This document shows, piece by piece, positions 1 to 5,614 of a stretch of 16,318 bases of DNA. Under the pieces are notes generated by a model. That model was not told where the DNA came from and made no database searches. It saw only the letters and a list, made by a program, of their open reading frames with translations. Every line of letters begins with the position of its first letter. Positions within the stretch are counted from its first letter, which is position 1. The position numbers and the translations under genes were made by a program. The DNA is from Candidatus Heimdallarchaeota archaeon AB_125. GTDB taxonomy: Archaea; Asgardarchaeota; Heimdallarchaeia; Heimdallarchaeales; Heimdallarchaeaceae. The stretch covers positions 1 to 16,318 of the forward strand of contig MEHH01000029.1 in NCBI GenBank assembly GCA_001940755.1. The letters run 5' to 3'.

Positions 1-948
1 CTCCATTAGATACTGATAAAGAATATTAGCTCCAATACCTGTAATAATAATCTTATCAAGTTGATATTCTTCCATTTTCTTCTTTATGAGTCTATTTATT
101 TTTTCGAGCATTCTCACCTTGAGTAAATAAGCGATTTTGATTAAATCTTGTTCATGAAAACAATCATCAACAATACAAAACATGCTTTTAATTCGGTCCA
201 AAGCATCTTCTTTGAATTTAGCTTTTTTATCAGGTGTATTTGTTATATAATCTGATGATTGTATGTCTTCTGTTACTAGAAAAACATCAGCTGTTATCGC
301 ATGAGTTTCAAAAGGAAGATTAAATGTTTCTCCATTATATTCAAATATGGGTTGAATGAATGCTGCATTTGTTTCCATTAAACCAAAGAATATTAATTCA
401 TCGTTTTTCATCCTTTCGTGATCTGATTTTGAGCTAGATAGAATCTCTCCCTCTCGTATAGGAATAAAACTTGTAGTTCTTGTTGAAAAGTCAACTACCA
501 AACCTTCTTGCTTTGTCATTTTCCATAAACCTTTACCCAAAGCTTTCCAGCCTACTGAGACAACTTTAGATGGATTTTCTAATGCTTGCTTGATTGTTAC
601 AAACTCACCATCATGGGTATATAGAACTATATTAGCAGGATGAATGAAATTTGTAACAGAATTAATAATAAATTCTATAGTTTCTTTTGCAGATGCAAAA
701 AGTGGGCTGGTTGTGGTTAAAATAAATTTACGAATATTGTAATCAGCATAGGATCGTAAAATTGTCTTCAGTTCACCATCAATTTCCTGCCTTCTGGTCC
801 TTAAAGGGAGATAGATTCTTTGAGAATGGAAGGGTTCTTCTGGATGAGAAGGATCAACTATGACTATTTTAAGAGATGTAACTCCAAAATCTAATACAGC
901 AATATTATGTTTGTTTACATTGAAGCTAGTTGATTGGTTAGTTGCCAT
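1..948 (-). CDS. MfnF-like / H4MPT-linked C1 transfer pathway family protein (ASKHA fold), partial
   Basis: The first 316 residues of a protein whose C-terminus lies beyond the left edge; the start is the ATG at 946-948. The layout matches the ASKHA/hydantoinase-A-like family that includes MfnF, the methanofuran-forming enzyme joining gamma-glutamyltyramine to an aminomethylfuran diphosphate. Visible blocks are a phosphate-1 strand near residues 16-30 (IAVLDFGVTSLKIVIVD), a GWKA block near 133, a phosphate-2-like strand at 150-165 (LVVDFSTRTTSFIPI), a block at 176-194 (DHERMKNDELIFFGLMETN) corresponding to the family's D-x-ER...GEL-x-YTG-x-x-RTP region, an AITADVFLVTEDI segment at 217-229, and an adenosine-type ITGIGANIL near 302-310. 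The family's DIGSTTTD and RTP signatures are altered here to DFSTRTTS and ETN, so activity may differ. It lies 47 nt downstream of the membrane-protein gene, so probably in the same operon. The family call is from memory of conserved blocks; the exact reaction is uncertain. Confidence 0.72.
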   Translation of the reverse strand, partial: MATNQSTSFNVNKHNIAVLDFGVTSLKIVIVDPSHPEEPFHSQRIYLPLRTRRQEIDGELKTILRSYADYNIRKFILTTTSPLFASAKETIEFIINSVTNFIHPANIVLYTHDGEFVTIKQALENPSKVVSVGWKALGKGLWKMTKQEGLVVDFSTRTTSFIPIREGEILSSSKSDHERMKNDELIFFGLMETNAAFIQPIFEYNGETFNLPFETHAITADVFLVTEDIQSSDYITNTPDKKAKFKEDALDRIKSMFCIVDDCFHEQDLIKIAYLLKVRMLEKINRLIKKKMEEYQLDKIIITGIGANILYQYLME

Positions 949-995
949 CTATTTACAATCTATGATTTTCATTAATAAAAGCTAGGATATTCTTC

Positions 996-1652
996 TCAAC
1001 GTCTTTTTCTGAATACTGTGCCTTCTGGTTCTTCATCAAAATCCTCAAGCTTCTTCAATTTCTTTGATTTTAATAATTCCTTCTCTTTCTTGACTAAATC
1101 AGGAAATTCCTCACTTAAGTTTGTAGAAAACTTTGCTTTTGGATGCATATATCTTATATGAATACAAACCTCTGCTAAATCTTCATTTGCAATAAATTCA
1201 CCTAAAAAGAATTCTTTTCCACTTCGAAGCTGAACTACTAACATTGCTTTATTCCTATGCTTTCTCCACAGGTCTAAAGAAAGTTTTCGCGGAATTCGAG
1301 AAAGACCATATTTCCTTATTTCTTTGATTCTGACATTGCCTTTTTTAGTTCTGTATCCAGTCATTAAGAGAGGGGTTGATCTATAATGGATTTCAGCACC
1401 AACAATTTCTATGAAATCCTTTGGATAAATAAGTTCCCTGAATACTCTATTGCCAAAAATCAATACAGGAAGTAAAGTCACTGCTGCTATTATCAGTTTC
1501 GTTGTTAAGTCAAATCCTTCATCTGGAAAAACTATTACAAAAAGAACAAAACTTGCAATCATAATCAAACTAAAAGACAAGTTAAGGATAAAATCTTTCC
1601 ATCCAAACCTGGTCCCATGCTTAATTAGACTAATTTCCTCCTCTGTACTCAT
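996..1652 (-). CDS. two-pass membrane protein with a cytoplasmic beta-rich domain, unknown function
   Basis: This 218-residue protein has two hydrophobic segments close together, at about residues 20-43 and 51-70, separated by a short acidic loop. A soluble domain of about residues 78-172 follows, with alternating strands (IEIVGAEIHY, AMLVVQLRSGKEFFLGEF) and a helix at 156-168. The tail at 185-218 is highly charged, first lysine-rich, then acidic, ending in RKRR. Two TM hairpins followed by a small beta domain resemble PH-like (bPH) membrane proteins, but that is fold-level inference. The ATG lies 6 nt after the stop codon of the upstream methyltransferase-like gene, so the two are probably translationally coupled. 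I do not recognise a named family. Confidence 0.8.
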   Translation of the reverse strand: MSTEEEISLIKHGTRFGWKDFILNLSFSLIMIASFVLFVIVFPDEGFDLTTKLIIAAVTLLPVLIFGNRVFRELIYPKDFIEIVGAEIHYRSTPLLMTGYRTKKGNVRIKEIRKYGLSRIPRKLSLDLWRKHRNKAMLVVQLRSGKEFFLGEFIANEDLAEVCIHIRYMHPKAKFSTNLSEEFPDLVKKEKELLKSKKLKKLEDFDEEPEGTVFRKRR

Positions 1653-1658
1653 TTAATT

Positions 1659-2654
1659 CTACCTTTTTCTTGCCTTTCTGATTGTTTGGGAGATGATTTC
1701 TATATTTTCGTCAGATACAGTTATAGGAATAACACAACCTGGTGCAATAATAACTCTATTTTCATTCTCTTCTGATTGTTTTAACGATTCAAGAATATTT
1801 TTCTTAATATCATCAGATTTTCCATCAATCAATACTTGTGTTTCATCTATACCAGCAAGCAATCCCTTAGGAAAAATATTTGCAGCCTCATCGATTTCAG
1901 GCCATGTTAACTGATCATGCCAATTAAGTGCATCAACATCCATTAATTCTGCTGCTTCTTTGAATCGGATATCTTGACCATGAACATGCATCACTATGAA
2001 TTCAGTCTTGCCCTTAATCTTTGAAATTAGTTTCTTAAGGAATGGAATTTCAAACTTAAGAACCTCTTCCCAAGGTAAATCAGTTTTTCTGAAATGTTGA
2101 GATGCAAGAAAAATACCTTCAGCACCTGCATCTATAGAAGCTTTAGCAAATTCAATGATATCATCTGTAATAGTAAAAAGAGATTCTTTGATTAAGTCTG
2201 GTTTCTTCTGGATGTTCGAGACTAAATTTGTATCCATTTTGGAAGCTACCATAAGGGGGGAAAATAAAGTCATCATTTTTGGAAGGCTTTCTAGTTCTTT
2301 ACTAATTAACTCAACGGTTTTCAACTGCTTTCCTAATTCTCCCTCTCCGGAATCTATTGATTCTACAGTCTCCCAATCATCAACAGTAGTTATACAACAG
2401 TTTTCACAACTTGTGCTACCAGTGATTGGATCATAATCCTTTGCCACAATGCATCCATAATCAACAACAGGAAATCTACCATGAGGAGATATTTTCATTA
2501 AATCAAATTTATGCTTATTATAGAAGTCTACGTGAATTTCAGCTAGTGCATAAGGATCTCTGTCTATATTTGGAAAGTGCTTCCATAAACTAAAAAGTGG
2601 TCCTTCGTCATTTTGACCATTGAATGTTTGAAGAAGGAGTTCAAGCTTGTCCAT
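1659..2654 (-). CDS. uroporphyrinogen decarboxylase-superfamily protein, likely zinc/corrinoid methyltransferase type
   Basis: This 331-residue protein belongs to the URO-D/CIMS TIM-barrel superfamily. Characteristic stretches are SLWKHFP (22-28), FSPLMVASKM (131-140), AKASIDAGAEGIFLASQ (170-186), HVHGQD (223-228), DALNWHDQ (241-248), GLLAGID (264-270) and APGCVIPITVSDENI (304-318). The arginine-rich N-terminal signature of true HemE (MRQAGRY) is missing. The spaced H223-x-H225 and C307 correspond to the zinc ligands His-x-Cys...Cys of MtaA/MtbA-type methylcobalamin:CoM methyltransferases, with the middle Cys replaced by His. There is also a cysteine cluster at C68, C83, C86 and C87. I therefore expect a metal-dependent methyl transferase rather than a heme enzyme; the substrate is unknown. 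It heads the leftward operon, and the MfnF-like gene downstream fits C1 metabolism. Confidence 0.8.
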   Translation of the reverse strand: MDKLELLLQTFNGQNDEGPLFSLWKHFPNIDRDPYALAEIHVDFYNKHKFDLMKISPHGRFPVVDYGCIVAKDYDPITGSTSCENCCITTVDDWETVESIDSGEGELGKQLKTVELISKELESLPKMMTLFSPLMVASKMDTNLVSNIQKKPDLIKESLFTITDDIIEFAKASIDAGAEGIFLASQHFRKTDLPWEEVLKFEIPFLKKLISKIKGKTEFIVMHVHGQDIRFKEAAELMDVDALNWHDQLTWPEIDEAANIFPKGLLAGIDETQVLIDGKSDDIKKNILESLKQSEENENRVIIAPGCVIPITVSDENIEIISQTIRKARKR

Positions 2655-2664
2655 GAAGGAACAT

Positions 2665-2684
2665 AATTGATATTATTATCAATT
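2665..2684. promoter_or_regulatory. perfect 8-bp inverted repeat upstream of the URO-D-family operon
   Basis: AATTGATA at 2665-2672 is followed by a 4-nt loop and its exact complement TATCAATT at 2677-2684. It ends 10 nt upstream of the ATG at 2654. A TATA-like TTATACAAAAG on the minus strand (about 2708-2718) would place the transcription start near 2688, so the repeat would lie at the very start of the transcript, a common operator position. Alternatively it could be part of the right-end structure of the neighbouring IS element. Confidence 0.45.
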
Positions 2685-2712
2685 TTGTGGTTTTTGATAA
2701 TGATGTACTTTT

Positions 2713-2824
2713 GTATAACTGTGTAGTTACACCAATGTTTTCGTAGAGGTCATTGTTGAATAACTCACTCTATGGGGGTAAATCACGTACCCTCCTACCC
2801 CGCCCACACTTCTTGGGGGAAGTG
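2713..2824 (-). ncRNA. candidate TnpB omega-RNA scaffold / IS right-end hairpins
   Basis: Read on the minus strand, the 3' end of tnpB and the bases just past its stop form a row of hairpins. These are CACTTC/GAAGTG with a 6-nt loop (2807-2824), GGGTA/TACCC with a 7-nt loop (2776-2792), CAATG/CATTG with a 13-nt loop (2733-2755) and GTGTAAC/GTTATAC with a 6-nt loop and one G-U pair (2713-2732, overlapping the stop codon). The stretch is strikingly G/C-rich for this region. IS200/IS605 TnpB proteins use an RNA taken from exactly this position (ORF 3' end into the right end) as guide scaffold. The exact 3' boundary and guide start are not visible from one copy. Confidence 0.5.
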
Positions 2825-3998
2825 CTTGCGGATCGCTTTTCAATAAGATATTGTATGCTGCATTCACATCAGCATTGATCAGTTGCCCTGTTGCTGACTT
2901 AAACATCCCTCGTTTCACTCTTCTTCCTTGGTAAGAAGTTTGTTTTTGTACAGGTTCATTATCCAAAAAACTGCATTTGGAAGTGTAACTTTCATCTACT
3001 AGTACTATGTCAATCCCTTCTTCTGCAGCTTTATACTCTAGCAATGAGATGAGGTGGTGAAATGGGATGATCACAAAGAGCTGGGTGGTTTTCTTCCGCA
3101 ATCTTACTTGTTGTTTCCAGAGAGGATTATAGCCAATATAAATGGTAGATAACTCCCGCTCTTTCCAGAGGTTTACTAAAAATCTGCTAAGTTGGTGGAA
3201 ATACTCTTTCACTTTCCTTCTCCAACGTTCTCTTAATCGGTGATATACTTGGCCATACACTAATCTGTTCTGTTGTCGCAACTGTTTTCGTTGCTGCTGG
3301 GCATACTGTTCTTGTAATTGGCTGATTCTTTTGAGATAGTATTGAGTTGTACTTTTGATTCCTTTCCCCTCGTCCTTGACAATAATCGATCGACTACCGA
3401 TATTATCCACAAAGGTCACGAGGTTGGTTAGCCCTAAATCCATTGCTCCTTTACGGGTATTCTTCTTCTGCAAACGTTTAGGAATATTTTTGTGATAAAC
3501 TATCTCTACCGTATACCCTACTCCCCGTGGAACGATTCTCACTTCTCGTATAGAATCTAAGGAAGTCAGACGAGTTTTGATCTTAAACCCTACTTTCTTA
3601 GGGAGGAGTAACCATCCGTTTTGTATTCTTACTTGTTGGTTAGTAATTATTGCTACCATCTCTCCTCCAGGAGATTTATACTTCGGAGGTTGAGGAGAAC
3701 CAAGAAACCGTTCGGGGTGGACTTTCCACTCTTTTCTTGCTTGATAGAACGCTTTCCAGTTTCTACAGAGGAGTTTGAGGGTATGTTGTGCAGTATGAGC
3801 TGGTAAAAGCATGTAGCACTCTTCTCCCTTCAATTGTCCATTTAATTCATAATAGGAAAGAGTTGTTCTTTGTTGTTGTGCTTGCTTATACAGATAATTT
3901 GCTCGATTGTAGAGATTCTTCACTTGATGACAAAGCGAACTTAATTCTGGATGAGCTTTTGTTTCCATCACTTCTGTTCTCAGAACACCTTGCATCAT
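2727..3998 (-). CDS. tnpB: IS200/IS605-family TnpB (RNA-guided RuvC-like nuclease)
   Basis: A 423-residue TnpB/OrfB. The N-terminal helical region (about 15-110, CHQVKNLYNRANYLYKQ) matches a well-known TnpB subfamily. RuvC-I is GAMDLGLTNLVT with D187, and RuvC-III is INADVNAAYNI with D377. At the usual RuvC-II position the sequence is TIYIGYNPLWKQQ (285-297), without the expected Glu; a nearby Glu is E336 in VDESYTSKCSFLDNE. The zinc-finger region keeps one Cys (C342) and lacks CxxC pairs. The C-terminal tail (about 386-423) is encoded by the likely omega-RNA region. Such proteins process omega-RNA and cut target DNA at the donor joint, helping the element persist. No tnpA is next to it. The gene sits in the divergent promoter region between the URO-D-family operon and S25e and is visibly richer in G/C than its neighbours, consistent with recent insertion. 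The start is the tandem ATG at 3998. Confidence 0.93.
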   Translation of the reverse strand: MMQGVLRTEVMETKAHPELSSLCHQVKNLYNRANYLYKQAQQQRTTLSYYELNGQLKGEECYMLLPAHTAQHTLKLLCRNWKAFYQARKEWKVHPERFLGSPQPPKYKSPGGEMVAIITNQQVRIQNGWLLLPKKVGFKIKTRLTSLDSIREVRIVPRGVGYTVEIVYHKNIPKRLQKKNTRKGAMDLGLTNLVTFVDNIGSRSIIVKDEGKGIKSTTQYYLKRISQLQEQYAQQQRKQLRQQNRLVYGQVYHRLRERWRRKVKEYFHQLSRFLVNLWKERELSTIYIGYNPLWKQQVRLRKKTTQLFVIIPFHHLISLLEYKAAEEGIDIVLVDESYTSKCSFLDNEPVQKQTSYQGRRVKRGMFKSATGQLINADVNAAYNILLKSDPQALPPRSVGGVGGYVIYPHRVSYSTMTSTKTLV

Positions 3999-4016
3999 TC
4001 ATTTATCGTTATTTCC

Positions 4017-4027
4017 CTATTTAAGCT
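4017..4027 (-). promoter_or_regulatory. possible tnpB TATA-like box
   Basis: Minus-strand AAGCTTAAATA lies about 20-30 nt upstream of the tnpB ATG (3998). This spacing would give a leaderless or very short-leader transcript. The evidence is sequence resemblance and spacing only. Confidence 0.3.
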
Positions 4028-4057
4028 TACAAATTTCTTCTTTAACTATACAAATAC

Positions 4058-4069
4058 ATAGAATTCTAT
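4058..4069. repeat. 12-bp perfect palindrome between tnpB and S25e
   Basis: ATAGAATTCTAT at 4058-4069 is a perfect 12-bp palindrome. It lies 60 bp upstream of the tnpB start and 60 bp upstream of the S25e start. It could belong to the left end of the IS element or be an operator; the sequence cannot tell which. Short AT-rich palindromes also arise by chance. Confidence 0.3.
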
Positions 4070-4090
4070 CATAAAAACCATTCAATCGAA

Positions 4091-4101
4091 TAACTTAAAA
4101 G
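4091..4101 (+). promoter_or_regulatory. possible S25e TATA-like box
   Basis: TAACTTAAAAG lies about 30-40 nt upstream of the S25e ATG at 4130. A start site near 4120 would leave a leader of roughly 10 nt. Purine-rich ACGAGAGAA directly before the ATG could serve as a weak ribosome binding site. Confidence 0.35.
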
Positions 4102-4129
4102 TCAACACATAATCGCAGAAACGAGAGAA

Positions 4130-4432
4130 ATGTCTACACGTGAAAGGAAAGTAGTCAGAAAGAAGAAAAAATTCGGTCTCGTAGTGGAATTCATTCCAAC
4201 AGTTCGTGACCTTACTCCTGATGAAGAAACAAAGAAGAAAATTGATGCTGAAATTAAGAGAGCTAAGGGAATCACTCCTGCTTACATAGCTGATAAGTTC
4301 AATATCAGAGTAAGTACAGCAAAGAAAATTTTACGTGAAGCTGAAGAAAACAAAATTATTAAGCAAGTTGTTTCTTCAAGAAGAACAACAGTTTATTCAG
4401 CAACCGCAACTAAAGCTGCAGAAAGTAGCTAA
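4130..4432 (+). CDS. rps25e: 30S ribosomal protein S25e
   Basis: This 100-residue protein has a lysine/arginine-rich N-terminus (about 1-16) followed by a winged-helix core. The core segments GITPAYIADKFNIRVSTAKK (about 47-66) and REAEENKIIKQVVSSRRTTVYSA (about 69-91) match the S25e helix-turn-helix and wing. S25e is a small-subunit protein of eukaryotes, also found in part of the archaea including Thermoproteota and Asgard lineages, and absent from bacteria. It is monocistronic, read rightward, and faces radA across a 67-bp gap. The T-rich run at about 4441-4461 is a likely terminator. Confidence 0.9.
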   Translation: MSTRERKVVRKKKKFGLVVEFIPTVRDLTPDEETKKKIDAEIKRAKGITPAYIADKFNIRVSTAKKILREAEENKIIKQVVSSRRTTVYSATATKAAESS

Positions 4433-4440
4433 AACCCTCC

Positions 4441-4461
4441 ATTTTATTTTAATCTCTTTTA
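4441..4461 (+). terminator. T-rich terminator after S25e
   Basis: The bases just after the S25e stop are strongly T-rich on the plus strand (ATTTTATTTTAATCTCTTTT) with no hairpin. This is the usual look of archaeal intrinsic termination signals. Confidence 0.45.
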
Positions 4462-4499
4462 GTTCCCAGATGTTATTTTCTCTGATTCTATTGTATGTT

Positions 4500-5456
4500 T
4501 TACGAGTAAAAATCTGATGAAAATGGTGCATCTGTAAGACCACTTTCTGTTACATAGAACAAAGCTTCTCTTTCAGGCATTCTAGAACTATCAAATAATC
4601 TTGCTATTCTTGAACTTCCTCTCGATTTTCTCACGAATATTCTCTGTTGAGGTCTATGTGCCCATGCAAATCCCAATGCTGGTTCCTCTGGGCTTCCAAA
4701 AAGGAACTCTTCAACATTTGCAATGATCTGATTTGTAACTACAACTGCAAGGTCATATTTTACTGCAAGAGCAATCAATTCTTCTGCAATTTGCATTATT
4801 TTTTGTTGTCTTTCTACTAATCTTTTCTTGCCTATATACTCAGATCTAAAGTGAGATGCAAAGGAATCTACTATGAGTAATTTTACGTTTTTCTCCTGAA
4901 TGATATCTGCCAAAGTATCTACTATACTGAAGAGGTGGTGTGTGTTCACAGCTGAACCAATGTAGATATTTTCCAGTATATCTTCAACGTCGAGTCCTCT
5001 ATGAGTTGCCATTTCAATGATTCTCTTAGGAGAAAAAGCTCTTTCTGTATCAATGAAAAACGCACTACCTTCTAATCTTCCTTCGTAAATAGTTAGCTGA
5101 ACATTAATGCACAATTGAAAACAGAGTTGAGTTTTTCCAGATCCAAACCCACCTGCGACCTCTGTGAGTTCCTGTGTCCAGATACCGCCACCAAGAATAC
5201 CATCAAATTCAGTGGAAGAGGTAGTAATTTTTCCTCGTTTACGTTCAGATTCAAGAAATTCCAAGGCTGTAACTGGTTGAATCCCTAACTCATTCTGTGC
5301 AGTTGTAATGAGTTTCTTTGCATCTTTTTCGCTTATTTCCATCTTGTCTATTAATTCAACAGCTGTTGAAACAGCAATATTTTCCAAAGTTAACTCAGAT
5401 TCCTCTACCTTCTGAAGAATCCCTTTATCAATTCCTTTGAGCTCCATTTTATACAA
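4500..5456 (-). CDS. radA: DNA repair and recombination protein RadA
   Basis: A 318-residue RadA/Rad51 recombinase: ATP-dependent filament formation on ssDNA and strand exchange. The N-terminal helix-hairpin-helix domain covers about residues 8-57. The ATPase core has Walker A GGFGSGKT (102-109), the catalytic-Glu segment FIDTE (E138), Walker B LLIVDS (193-198) followed by the family-typical SHFRSEYIG, the L2-region TNQI (241-244), and the FAWAHRPQQRIFVRKSRG block (263-280) near the ATP cap. Length is normal for archaeal RadA. The linker polymerisation motif, normally F-x-x-A, reads P61-V-T-A64 here. RadB and bacterial RecA are ruled out by the N-terminal domain and motif spellings. The gene converges with S25e and is divergent from the flavodiiron protein gene. 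Confidence 0.93.
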   Translation of the reverse strand: MYKMELKGIDKGILQKVEESELTLENIAVSTAVELIDKMEISEKDAKKLITTAQNELGIQPVTALEFLESERKRGKITTSSTEFDGILGGGIWTQELTEVAGGFGSGKTQLCFQLCINVQLTIYEGRLEGSAFFIDTERAFSPKRIIEMATHRGLDVEDILENIYIGSAVNTHHLFSIVDTLADIIQEKNVKLLIVDSFASHFRSEYIGKKRLVERQQKIMQIAEELIALAVKYDLAVVVTNQIIANVEEFLFGSPEEPALGFAWAHRPQQRIFVRKSRGSSRIARLFDSSRMPEREALFYVTESGLTDAPFSSDFYS

Positions 5457-5527
5457 TGATACTATTTTGTTAATGTTGTTAAGAATTTTGGTTAGAAGAA
5501 CATATCAAATGTTTGAAAAAACCTAAG

Positions 5528-5537
5528 CTTTTTAAAC
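5528..5537 (+). promoter_or_regulatory. TATA-like box for the flavodiiron protein gene
   Basis: CTTTTTAAAC at 5528-5537 is the best TATA-like match upstream of the gene. It would place transcription start near 5558 and give a leader of about 55 nt. Confidence 0.45.
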
Positions 5538-5538
5538 A

Positions 5539-5552
5539 AAACTCATGAGTTT
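5539..5552. promoter_or_regulatory. perfect 14-bp palindrome, candidate operator of the flavodiiron gene
   Basis: AAACTCATGAGTTT is a perfect 14-bp palindrome that begins one base after the TATA-like box and ends about 6 nt before the inferred start site. A dimeric repressor bound here would block RNA polymerase recruitment. The position, the symmetry and the oxidative-stress role of the downstream gene make an O2/redox-responsive operator a reasonable guess. No binding evidence is available. Confidence 0.5.
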
Positions 5553-5564
5553 CTAGTAGTTGAA

Positions 5565-5602
5565 TTTGAGGAAAAACCTCTCAAACTGGACATTATATTG
5601 TC
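5565..5602 (+). promoter_or_regulatory. two small hairpins in the flavodiiron mRNA leader
   Basis: TTTGAGG at 5565-5571 can pair with CC and TCAAA at 5577-5585, leaving a 2-nt bulge. GACA (5589-5592) pairs with TGTC (5599-5602) around a 6-nt loop. Both lie between the inferred transcription start and the ATG at 5615. The stems are short and may be incidental. Confidence 0.25.
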
Positions 5603-5614
5603 ACAAAACCAAAA

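Noticed and set aside
1450..2436. Plus-strand open frames opposite the membrane-protein and URO-D-family genes
   Set aside because: Their translations are low in complexity and lie antisense to clearly coding frames.
3999..4129. IS605 left-end boundary and target tetranucleotide
   Set aside because: Only one copy is available and IS605 elements make no target duplication or terminal inverted repeat, so the boundary cannot be placed with confidence.
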